The translations under genes were made by a program, and so were the position numbers. A stretch of DNA of 64,000 nt from assembly GCA_964592425.1 (NCBI GenBank), contig CAZQCG010000016.1:1-64000 (forward strand). Reading direction: 5' to 3'. Shown piece by piece: positions 49,854-58,153 of the stretch. Source of the DNA: Viridilinea sp964592425. GTDB lineage: Bacteria > Chloroflexota > Chloroflexia > Chloroflexales > Chloroflexaceae. Position 1 is the first letter of the stretch. Each line of letters opens with the position of its first letter. The notes below the pieces were generated by a model. The model had not been told where the DNA came from. It saw nothing but the letters and a program-made list of their open reading frames with translations, and did no database searches.

Positions 49854-49957
49854 ACCATCCTGGTCTGCCTGGCAGCGAGCGCTACTACCGGCGATGAAGC
49901 GTCTGAACCGTGCGGGGCCATGTACCAGGCCTGGCAGTTGACTCCCGTCGCTCTATT

Positions 49958-50506
49958 TTAACGCTCATCGCGGCTGTTCAGGACGCTGATCGTCAGAACG
50001 CTGGCCGTACGATCGCCAGTATTCACCCAGCTATGGGCCACATCGTCGCGGTAGAAGAGTGTATCGCCGGTGTGCAGATCATAATCTTCGTCGCCAAGGG
50101 TATAGTGTAACTCACCATTGAGCACCAGCACCATCTGGCTGCCCCGGTTGGAGAAACCCTGCTGGCCACTACCTGGACGTGCTTCGATCAGGCGTGCTTC
50201 GGTATCGCTGTTCGGCGGCAGCAACGAAAAGACCTGCACCGCTGCATCATCGAGGCTTAGCCGCACCCGTTCGTTCGGTCGCACCACCAGACCGATCTGT
50301 TGGCTATCCTCGCCCTCAAAGAAATGGGTCATCTGTACACTGAAGAACTGCGCCAGTTTGCGCAGGTTGGCCACCGAGATATTCACCTTGTCGCGCTCAA
50401 GTCGGCTCAGAAATGAAGGGGTCAGGCCGGAGCCCTCGGATACTTCTTGTAAGGTAAGCCCGCGCTCCTGGCGCAGCCGGCCAATCTTTTGTCCAAGCGA
50501 CATCAT
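49958..50506 (-). CDS. XRE-type HTH regulator with C-terminal cupin domain
   Basis: The 182-residue protein has a phage-repressor-type HTH at residues 5-60 (GLTLQEVSEGSGLTPSFLSRLERDKVNISVANLRKL, quoted in part) and a cupin_2 beta barrel from 110 to 175 (MVLVLNGELHYTLGDEDYDLHTGDTLFYRDDVAHSWVN), which probably binds a small ligand or metal. Such HTH-cupin proteins often regulate amino-acid or polyamine metabolism genes. It starts 104 bases upstream of the permease on the same strand; the 281-base gap between it and the ABC gene end holds its promoter. Confidence 0.88.
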   Translation of the reverse strand: MMSLGQKIGRLRQERGLTLQEVSEGSGLTPSFLSRLERDKVNISVANLRKLAQFFSVQMTHFFEGEDSQQIGLVVRPNERVRLSLDDAAVQVFSLLPPNSDTEARLIEARPGSGQQGFSNRGSQMVLVLNGELHYTLGDEDYDLHTGDTLFYRDDVAHSWVNTGDRTASVLTISVLNSRDER

Positions 50507-50787
50507 CTACCGCCTTTGCGGCTGGCCGCAGTGCAAATGAGCATCAATGACCCGTGTGCCTGGCACGCGGGTTCGCTCGAGCGGGAATGAACAGATCACA
50601 GGGATCACCCCGGTCGACTCAGGGTGTTCTTGAATTATACGCACAAGAATCAGCCATGTCAAGGATGTGCACACCTCTGCTGTCAACTCTCTTTGGCTTA
50701 CTGACGGTATAAGCTGCCTGTTGGGCAAACTGGTTGCAAAGGTGCGATTAGCGTCTAATTGATTTATAGGCAATAAAGCCCTGCACT

Positions 50788-53469
50788 CTACACCTGGCGA
50801 TCACGCCGCCGCATGCCCCATGCCGTCAGTCCAAGACAGACTAGGGTGTAGATCACCAGGGCCCCCCAGCGGCTCAGCAGGTGTCCGACGCTGTAGCTAA
50901 AGGCAGCTTCGGTGGTCAGGAAACCGGGGGCGCAGCCTGGCGGTAGCCCGCCGCTGTCATTAATATTTGGCTGGTTACACAGTTCGTTCAGGTTCAGACT
51001 TGTGCCCAGCGCATCCATTGACCAGCGGCTGATCGTCAGCCAGGAGAGCGGGGTTGCCGCGCCTTCGATGTTGAAGATCAGCCCGGCAAAGAGGATCTGC
51101 GGGATCAGGGCCAGGGGCACGATGCTGATCGCCCGGTCAGGGCTGGCCGAGAAGGCGCTGATCACCAGACCCAGGGCCGTCCCGGCCATCGTGGTTAAGA
51201 TCAGCGTCACAAAGGTTTCGGCCAGGGGCGGCAAGATCAGTCCGCCTTCGCCAGGGAAGCTGACCCGCAGGGCCACAATCCCCAGCAACACCGCTGTCTG
51301 GATCATCACCAGCAGGCTCAGCACGGCAACTTTCGAGAAGAGGTAGGGCCAGATCCGCAGGTTGACCAGCCGTTCGCGCTGGTAGATCGGCAATTCCTTG
51401 ACGATCTCGCGTGCTGCGTTGATGATCCCAAACCAGACGCTGACCGTCGCCAGCATAAAGAGGACTTTTTTCGCTTCCCCACGCTGCAAGACCTGGGCCG
51501 CCTGGGCCCCTGTCAGCGCATCGACCCGGGCCACCATCAAGAGTAGCAGGGCGATCAGTGGGGCCTGCAACAGCAGAATGAAGAGGTTGCGCCGATCCTG
51601 CAGGGTCAGGTCGAGGTAACGCTGGGTCAGCAGGCGTAGCTGGCGCAGGGGGCGCTCTTTGGTGCGTGTAAGGGCCTGGGCCTGGCTGCTCTGTACCACT
51701 GGCCCGGCTGGCGCGACGGCCAGGCGTTCGCTCACATAACGGCGGTACTGCGGCGAAGCCTGGTAGCGTAGCGCCCAGAGGACGGCAATCGGCGGGGCTT
51801 CGGCACCAGGGTGCTCCTGACTCCAACGCTGATGTTCTGTCGCCAGGTCACGCTGTACCACCGGGTTAGTCTGGTCGGCACGTCCCTCCAGCTTGGTGTA
51901 AATATCGGCGAAGTCGCCGCTGGTGACATTGAAGAAGGCCAGGGCCTCCTCGGGCGGCCCGAAGTAGACCAGGTAGCCAGCGGCCATAAAGACGACATGA
52001 TCGCAGACGGTGATGTTGGCCGTGGCGTGGGTCACCAGCACAATCGTCCGCCCGCTGTCGGCCAGGCGCCGCAGCGTGTACATCATCTTCTTCTCGAGGC
52101 CCGGGTCGAGCCCGCTGGTCGGCTCGTCGAGGAAGAAGAGGCTCGGGTCAGCCAACAACTCCGCCCCGATGCTCACGCGCTTACGCTGGCCACCCGAGAG
52201 GTTTTCAACCAGTTTGTCATGGTGCTCGCGCATCTCGACATCGTCGAGTACCCGTTCAACCCGCGTGTCGATCTCGCTGGCAGCCGTATCGGCAGGCAGG
52301 CGCAGGCGGGCTGCATAGCCCAGCGCCCGTTCAACCGGCAGCGTGCGGTGCAAAATGTCGTCCTGCGGCACATAGCCGAGCAGGTTGCGATAGTTGTCGA
52401 AGTTCTGGTAAAAATCGTCGCCGTTGACTAAGACCTGGCCCGTATTGGCTGGTACATAGCCGCAGAGGGCCTTCATCAGCGTGCTCTTGCCAGCACCCGA
52501 ACCGCCCACCAGGGCCACAAACTCGCGTGGCGCAATGCTGAGCGAGACTTCGTGCATGATGCGCCGGTTTGTCCTACCCCGCCGCACGTCGCGGCTGAGG
52601 CTGCGGGCATCAATCCGCATCGCTCCGCGCTGGTCGTACTGGTCGAGGCTGCTGAGGTTATAGACAAGCTTGAAGGCCCCGATCTGGATCACGTCGCCAG
52701 CCCGTAAGTTGTATGGCCCACTCAGGCGTTGCCCATTGACGAAGGTGCCGTTGGTCGAGCCAGCATCACGCAGCACCGCCCCCCCCGGCGTCTGGTCGAT
52801 CTGGGCATGGAAACGCGAGACCTGTGGTGTATCGAGGACAATGTCGCAACTGCTGCGCCCGATGGTGATCTGGGCGTCCTTGGGGTCAATTCGATAACTC
52901 TGGGCCACCGTGGCGGCCTGCGGTGTCCGGCTTGCCAGCGGGTTAAGGTAGCTCAGGGTGACAAAGTTGCCCGTTGCCGGATCGCCGATACGGATCAGGT
53001 CGCCGTCGGCCAGTTCATGCGCGCTGACGCGCCGGCCCTCGTAGAGCAGGCCGTTGGTCGAGCCGACATCGACAATCCGATGGGCCTGGCCGCTGGCTTC
53101 GATCCGGGCATGGTGCCCGCTGACGAAGCGTGAGCTAAGCACGAGCTCGTTGTCCGGCGCACGCCCCAGGCGTAGCGGGCTGGCTGTCAGTGCGACGATC
53201 CGTGTGTGCCCATCTTCACTGATCTGCAGGTTGGCTCCCAGCCCGACCGTCGGCGGTGGCATTCCTGCCGCAGCCGGGATCGGCGGGCTCGCCGCTGCTG
53301 CGGCTGGCAAACCCGGCGTTATGCCAGCCGCCGGTGGGGCCGCTGGGGTTGGCGGTGCGGGCGGCGCGGCCGGTGGCTGCTCACGTCCGCATGAGGCGCA
53401 GAAGCGAGCGCCCGGTCGCTTCAGCCGGGCCTGGCAGTAGGCGCAGTAGGTGGGGCCGGAGTTTGACAC
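50788..53469 (-). CDS. Zinc-ribbon, two-FHA, ABC transporter (ATPase plus permease)
   Basis: The 893-residue protein begins with a zinc ribbon (YCAYCQARLKRPGARFCASCG, cut; residues 8-28), a Pro/Ala linker, two FHA domains that bind phosphothreonine (LRLGRAPDNELVLSSRFVSGHHAR near 105; ITIGRSSCDIVLDTPQVSRFHAQ near 205), an ABC ATPase (Walker A GGSGAGKST near 325, signature NLSGGQRKRVSIGAELL, Walker B SLFFLDEPTSGLDP) and an ABC-2 type membrane domain (640-890). This layout is known from M. tuberculosis Rv1747, a substrate of Ser/Thr kinase PknF. The exported substrate is unknown. It diverges from the PP2C genes over 200 bases, so phosphorylation by an unseen kinase and removal by the PP2C enzymes is a sensible model. 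Confidence 0.9.
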   Translation of the reverse strand: MSNSGPTYCAYCQARLKRPGARFCASCGREQPPAAPPAPPTPAAPPAAGITPGLPAAAAASPPIPAAAGMPPPTVGLGANLQISEDGHTRIVALTASPLRLGRAPDNELVLSSRFVSGHHARIEASGQAHRIVDVGSTNGLLYEGRRVSAHELADGDLIRIGDPATGNFVTLSYLNPLASRTPQAATVAQSYRIDPKDAQITIGRSSCDIVLDTPQVSRFHAQIDQTPGGAVLRDAGSTNGTFVNGQRLSGPYNLRAGDVIQIGAFKLVYNLSSLDQYDQRGAMRIDARSLSRDVRRGRTNRRIMHEVSLSIAPREFVALVGGSGAGKSTLMKALCGYVPANTGQVLVNGDDFYQNFDNYRNLLGYVPQDDILHRTLPVERALGYAARLRLPADTAASEIDTRVERVLDDVEMREHHDKLVENLSGGQRKRVSIGAELLADPSLFFLDEPTSGLDPGLEKKMMYTLRRLADSGRTIVLVTHATANITVCDHVVFMAAGYLVYFGPPEEALAFFNVTSGDFADIYTKLEGRADQTNPVVQRDLATEHQRWSQEHPGAEAPPIAVLWALRYQASPQYRRYVSERLAVAPAGPVVQSSQAQALTRTKERPLRQLRLLTQRYLDLTLQDRRNLFILLLQAPLIALLLLMVARVDALTGAQAAQVLQRGEAKKVLFMLATVSVWFGIINAAREIVKELPIYQRERLVNLRIWPYLFSKVAVLSLLVMIQTAVLLGIVALRVSFPGEGGLILPPLAETFVTLILTTMAGTALGLVISAFSASPDRAISIVPLALIPQILFAGLIFNIEGAATPLSWLTISRWSMDALGTSLNLNELCNQPNINDSGGLPPGCAPGFLTTEAAFSYSVGHLLSRWGALVIYTLVCLGLTAWGMRRRDRQV

Positions 53470-53669
53470 GCCATACCTCCTGCTGAGTCAAGCATCTTGC
53501 TGCCGATCCGCCGAGCGGTATTCCAGCAAAGCCTATGCTATAATCGAGCCAGACTCAGTATAGCACTTCAGAAACTCGATTCTCAGCATATGGGCGCGAG
53601 CGCGCCTGCTTTGAAAGCATCGTGTCATCCATCGTTGTCGGCGGCCTCACAATTGGTTGAGGTGTACGC

Positions 53670-54923
53670 GTGACCGACCAGGGCCTCAGGGCTTGCCTAT
53701 CATGCGGTGCCCCGCTCGTGCTCGGCGCCCGCTTCTGCCGCAACTGCGGTACCCCGACCAGCGACCAGCCTGAGGAGGTAGCCCTGGCTGGTGGTGCGCG
53801 TCTGCGCCTTGCCTCTGAGAGCCTGAGCCTGCGTGAGTTGTTGGCGGTGGTTGAGGCCGGCGTCTTCTACTGGCGTCGGCGGCTGGAATCGGCTGAGGGG
53901 GTTGCCCGCGAGCAGGCTGCCGTCGCGATTAACGAGCTTTCGCAGATCCTCAGTAGCCTGGCTACTCAGATCGCTCAGGGTCGCGAGGTCGTCCAGATCA
54001 CCGGCCGTCTGCCAGCCCAGCGTGCTGCGCCCCTGCCCTGCCCGCTCTGTGGACGTGGCAATCGCAAGGCGGCCAACTACTGCATCGCCTGTGGCACCCC
54101 CCTGCGTCCCGGCCTGCGCCCCGCCGTTAGCCCGCCGCCCCTGCGCAGCCTCACTCTTGCGGCCCGCACTGATCTGGGCCGCGCCCGCCCACTCAACGAG
54201 GATACGATCTACGTCGGTGAATTTAACAGCGCCGATGGCCCCCTCGGTACGCTCTTGCTCGTCGCCGATGGGATGGGCGGCCACGCAGCCGGCGATATTG
54301 CCTCTAACCTTGCCGCCGCCACCCTCAAGGCCAGTCTCACCGCTACCCTCAGCCTGGGCGTTCCCAGCGACGATAGCGCATGGCAGGATCTCCTGCGCGG
54401 GGCCGTTACTGCCGCCAACAGCGCCGTCTACGCGCAGGCCAGCCGTTCGCCTGAGCGCAATGGGATGGGTACTACCCTCACCGCCGCCGTGATCATCGGG
54501 CGCCGTGCCCACCTGGCTCACGTCGGGGATAGTCGCGCCTACCTGATCAATGCTGCCGGGGTTGCCGCCGAGGGGCTGACCTGGTTGCAGTTGACCACTG
54601 ATCATAGCCTGGTCGCCCGCCTGGTTGATATTGGCCAGATCAGCCCGGCTGAGGCGCGCGTACATCCCCAGCGCAATGTCATCTACCGCTCGCTGGGCAG
54701 CGACCCGGCCCTCGAAGTTGATACCGCCAGCCAGGCCCTCGCCTCAGGCGACATGCTCCTGCTCTGCTCTGATGGCCTGGTGACCCATGTTGAAGATGAA
54801 GAACTCGCCCGGCTGGTGCTGACCAGCATCTCAGCCGACCATGCCTGTGAGCGCCTGGTTGAACTGGCCAATACGCGTGGTGGCAAGGATAATATCTCGG
54901 TCGTGATCGTCCGTGTTAAGTGA
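53670..54923 (+). CDS. PP2C-family Ser/Thr protein phosphatase with two zinc ribbons
   Basis: The 417-residue protein has a zinc ribbon (ACLSCGAPLVLGARFCRNCG, residues 9-28), a helical stretch with LRELLAVVEAGVFYWRRRLESA (50-110, partial), a second ribbon (CPLCGRGNRKAANYCIACG near 130) and a PP2C domain (about 165-417). Metal Asps are in NEDTIYV, VADGMGGHAAGD, LLCSDGLVTH and GGKDNISVVIV, so the phosphatase should be active. It starts at GTG 53670 with TTGAGG in front. The pseudokinase-PP2C gene starts 45 bases later. Confidence 0.92.
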   Translation: MTDQGLRACLSCGAPLVLGARFCRNCGTPTSDQPEEVALAGGARLRLASESLSLRELLAVVEAGVFYWRRRLESAEGVAREQAAVAINELSQILSSLATQIAQGREVVQITGRLPAQRAAPLPCPLCGRGNRKAANYCIACGTPLRPGLRPAVSPPPLRSLTLAARTDLGRARPLNEDTIYVGEFNSADGPLGTLLLVADGMGGHAAGDIASNLAAATLKASLTATLSLGVPSDDSAWQDLLRGAVTAANSAVYAQASRSPERNGMGTTLTAAVIIGRRAHLAHVGDSRAYLINAAGVAAEGLTWLQLTTDHSLVARLVDIGQISPAEARVHPQRNVIYRSLGSDPALEVDTASQALASGDMLLLCSDGLVTHVEDEELARLVLTSISADHACERLVELANTRGGKDNISVVIVRVK

Positions 54924-54968
54924 GTGCGCCCGGTCGCCCGGCCGGCCCCGCTCCAGCCGAGACTGCCT

Positions 54969-56726
54969 ATGCCTCGCTGTACTGCCTGTGGTCGCGAAAA
55001 TCGCCCTGGTGCCCGTTTCTGTTATCTGTGTGGCCTGCCGCTCGCGGTAGTGCGTCCCAACGAGGAAGATCGCCGCTGGCTTGCCGCCAGTCTGGCTGAT
55101 GCAACCACTTTTGAAAGTCTGCCCTACGCCAGCATTGACGCCGGGCCGCTCAATGACAAGCGGCCCGCTCTCGTCGAGGAGCTACCTATGGAACCAGACC
55201 CGAACCTCTTCGCCGGACGTTACCAACTCTCCTCGACCGAGAGTTCCGGCCCGCTGCGGGTCGTCGATACGACGCCCTGGCGCTGCTGCTGGGCATGCGG
55301 CTCGACCGCCAATGAGGCCGGTGATGCCTTCTGCAATGATTGTGGTGCCGCACTTGAACCACGCAGCTACCGGGCAACCCTCACTCCTCGTGAAGATCCT
55401 TCCGGTGTCGCCCTGGCCGCCCTGATCGATGACGAGGCGGCCCGCGCTATCCTCCCCGCCATTGTCAGCCAGACCGAGCAAGCTGGACAGGTGCTCACCC
55501 TGCTGCCCGACAGCAGCTACGGTGCTCTCGCCGCCCCCCTCGACGAGACCTCCGCGCTCACTGTCGGCCTCAGTCTGGCCCGCCTGCTTAGTCTGTTGCA
55601 TAGCCAGGGCATGGCCCTTGGCAGCCTCGATCCTACCCTGCTTGAACCGGTTCCCGGTGGCGGCGCTCGGCTTGGTGATGCCCCCGGCCTACGCCGCGTC
55701 CCCCCTGCTGAACAGGAGGCCGCGGTTCAGGCTGACCTTGCTGCCTTTGCCGAGTTGCTTGAGCAACTGACCGCTATTCCGCGCACCACCCAGCGTCTGA
55801 GTGAGGACGAGGCCAGCGCGTTGATCGAGAACGCTGAGCCGGGCCTGGCCATCGTCCTGCGTGAGTTGCGTACCGGCAGCTTGCGTACCGCTAGCGCCCT
55901 CGCCGAACGCCTCGAACCGATCCTGCTCGAACGAACCAGTCCCGTCAACCTGCGCCAGGTCTACGGTGCCAGCACCGATGTGGGCATCGTGCGTGACCAT
56001 AACGAGGATAGCTACCTCACGCTCCAGCTGGCCCTCGACAACAACAGCCAGCCCCAGGCATGGGGCCTCTATATCGTCTCGGATGGCATGGGTGGCCACG
56101 CGGCCGGTGAGGTCGCCAGTGGCCTGGCCGTGCGTGCCGCCGCCGACCTGGTCATCGCTGAGTATCTGGTACGCGCCACCAGCCCCGATGCGACCTATAG
56201 TGAGGCGGCGATCGGCGACCTGGTGCGCCGTGCCATCCTTGGTGCCAACGAGGCCATCCGCAGCGAGGGTCGTAGCCAGGGTAACGATATGGGGGCCACC
56301 CTGACCATGGCCATCGTCGTTGGTAACCGCGCCGTGATTGGCAACGTCGGCGATAGCCGTACTTACCTCTTCCGCGATGGCAAGCTGCGCCGCATCAGCA
56401 AGGATCATTCCCTCGTCCAACGTCTGGTCGATATGGGCCAGATCGCCGATGAGGATATCTATACCCATCCCCAGCGTAACGCCGTCTTGCGCTCCCTTGG
56501 CGACCGCGCTGAAGTCGAGGTGGACATCTTTACCGAACGCTTGCGCTCCGGTGATGCGCTTCTGCTCTGCTCCGACGGCCAGTGGGAGATGACCCGCGAT
56601 CCTGAGATGGAATTGCTGCTTAGTCGCGAAGAAGACCCCTATAGTGTCTGTGCGGCCCTGGTTGCTGCCGCCAACCAGGCCGGTGGCGAGGATAATATTA
56701 CCGCTGTCCTGGTGCGTTTTGGGTAA
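54969..56726 (+). CDS. Pseudokinase fused to a PP2C phosphatase, with two zinc ribbons
   Basis: The 585-residue protein (ATG 54969; a GTG at 54924 is possible) has an N-terminal zinc ribbon (CTACGRENRPGARFCYLCG), a middle region (85-320) that keeps the shape of a protein kinase without its chemistry, and an active-looking PP2C domain (330-585). The N-lobe start GRYQLSSTESSGPLRVVD lacks the Gly-loop and is followed by an inserted ribbon (CCWACGSTANEAGDAFCNDCG). The catalytic loop reads LLSLLHSQGMALGSLDPTLL where kinases have HSxG..HRDLKPxNLL, so the Asp is Ser, and DFG is DAPG. PP2C metal residues (DHNEDSYL, VSDGMGGHAAGE, LLCSDGQWE, GGEDNITAVLV) are intact. The pseudokinase may recruit or gate the phosphatase. 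Confidence 0.85.
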   Translation: MPRCTACGRENRPGARFCYLCGLPLAVVRPNEEDRRWLAASLADATTFESLPYASIDAGPLNDKRPALVEELPMEPDPNLFAGRYQLSSTESSGPLRVVDTTPWRCCWACGSTANEAGDAFCNDCGAALEPRSYRATLTPREDPSGVALAALIDDEAARAILPAIVSQTEQAGQVLTLLPDSSYGALAAPLDETSALTVGLSLARLLSLLHSQGMALGSLDPTLLEPVPGGGARLGDAPGLRRVPPAEQEAAVQADLAAFAELLEQLTAIPRTTQRLSEDEASALIENAEPGLAIVLRELRTGSLRTASALAERLEPILLERTSPVNLRQVYGASTDVGIVRDHNEDSYLTLQLALDNNSQPQAWGLYIVSDGMGGHAAGEVASGLAVRAAADLVIAEYLVRATSPDATYSEAAIGDLVRRAILGANEAIRSEGRSQGNDMGATLTMAIVVGNRAVIGNVGDSRTYLFRDGKLRRISKDHSLVQRLVDMGQIADEDIYTHPQRNAVLRSLGDRAEVEVDIFTERLRSGDALLLCSDGQWEMTRDPEMELLLSREEDPYSVCAALVAAANQAGGEDNITAVLVRFG

Positions 56727-56843
56727 CTGCGGCTGGAGGCGATGGCCTGCGTGCAGCGCCATCAGGCAACTTTCGTTGCTGCTACGGCGTCGAAAAGAAG
56801 CGTGCCATATGCAGTACGCAGCGATCAGATCAGGAGGAAGTCG

Positions 56844-58088
56844 ATGGCCGATGCCGTCACCCTGACATGCACATGGGGGCGTGCGCCGCTCCCCGTCACC
56901 GGGGCTCCCCAGGTGGCTTACCTGCTGGTGGAGGCGACGCCCGTCACGCCGCCGGTTGTGGCTGTGCCGCTCAATTTCTGCCTGGTGCTCGACCACTCCG
57001 GCTCGATGCAGGGTGCCAAGCTGGAAAGTATGAAGGCGGCTACCCGTCGCGTGATCGAGACCCTCACCCCCGATGATGCCGTTGCGATCATCATCTTTGA
57101 CGATACTGTGCAGACCCTCGTCCCTGCCACCCTGGCCACCGACCGGGCCGCCCTCCTGGCCGCCGTTGATACGATTGTCGAATCGGGCGGCACAGCAATG
57201 TCGCTGGGTATGCAGGCCGCCCAGACTGAATTGCAGAAATTCGGCGGTGCTGACCGGCTCAGCTACCTGCTGGCCTTGACTGACGGACAGACCTGGGGCG
57301 ATGAAGAGCTTTGCCGTACCATCGCCAGGGATCTCGGCCAGGCTGGCGTGCGGATTACCGCTCTTGGCCTCGGTGCCGAGTGGAATGAGCAACTGCTTGA
57401 TGATCTGGCCGAGGCGACTGGTGGCAACTCTGACTATATCGCCGAGCCGGGCCAGATTACCAACTTCTTCCAGCGTGCTGTGCGTAGCGCCCAGGGTCTT
57501 GCCGCCACCGAGGCGCGTCTGCTGCTGCGCCTGGTCAAAGAAGCTACCCCCCGCGCCGTTCATCGTGTCACGCCGACCATTGCCAACCTTGGCTACCAGC
57601 CGATTGGCCCCAGCGAAGTCGCCGTCAAGTTGGGCGACCTGGTCTTCGGTGAGGCCGGTAGTGTTGTGATCGATATGATGCTGCCCGCCCGTGCCGCTGG
57701 CTCATTCCGTGTTGCCCAGGCCGAACTGCACTACACCCCGCTCGGCCAGACAGCCCCGCAGATCGTTAAGCAAGATCTGCTGCTCACCTTCAGCGCTGAT
57801 CCGGCTACCCCTGCCTATGACCCGCGGGTCATGAACCTGGTCGAGAAGGTGACCACCTTCAAGTTGCAGACCCGGGCCCTGCAGGAGGCCGAGGCTGGCA
57901 ATCTGGCCGGTGCGACTCAGAAGCTGCGGGCAGCTGCGACACGCCTGCTTGACCTTGGCGAGTTGGAACTGGCTGCTACCGCAACCCAGCAGGCCGAGCA
58001 GCTCGAACAGAGCGGCGGCCTGAGTGCGGCAGCGCAGAAGGAGTTGAAGTACGCCACGCGGCGCCTGACCCAGAAGCTTGATGCATAG
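56844..58088 (+). CDS. von Willebrand factor A domain protein
   Basis: The 414-residue protein has a vWA domain (about 40-220) with the metal-site motif DHSGSMQG (near 50), the threonine in ESGGTAMSLG and Asp in LALTDGQTWGDEE, so the MIDAS is complete. A beta-sandwich region (220-330, VVIDMMLPARAAGSFRVAQAELHY) and a C-terminal helical bundle (LQTRALQEAEAGNLAGATQKLRAAATRLL) follow. No signal peptide is present. vWA proteins with this tail are often found with Ser/Thr phosphorylation genes and bind partner proteins. The ATG at 56844 has an ideal AGGAGG. Confidence 0.9.
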   Translation: MADAVTLTCTWGRAPLPVTGAPQVAYLLVEATPVTPPVVAVPLNFCLVLDHSGSMQGAKLESMKAATRRVIETLTPDDAVAIIIFDDTVQTLVPATLATDRAALLAAVDTIVESGGTAMSLGMQAAQTELQKFGGADRLSYLLALTDGQTWGDEELCRTIARDLGQAGVRITALGLGAEWNEQLLDDLAEATGGNSDYIAEPGQITNFFQRAVRSAQGLAATEARLLLRLVKEATPRAVHRVTPTIANLGYQPIGPSEVAVKLGDLVFGEAGSVVIDMMLPARAAGSFRVAQAELHYTPLGQTAPQIVKQDLLLTFSADPATPAYDPRVMNLVEKVTTFKLQTRALQEAEAGNLAGATQKLRAAATRLLDLGELELAATATQQAEQLEQSGGLSAAAQKELKYATRRLTQKLDA

Positions 58089-58153
58089 GGCTGGCTGAAG
58101 GATTCGTGTCTGTGCCAACCGCTTGCGGTTGCCCAGCCTGGAGGAAGTCATCT

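Noticed and set aside
55689..57563. A 624-residue minus-strand reading across the pseudokinase-PP2C and vWA genes
   Set aside because: It spans the stop of one real gene and the start of the next and shows His/Gln-rich antisense composition with no domain.
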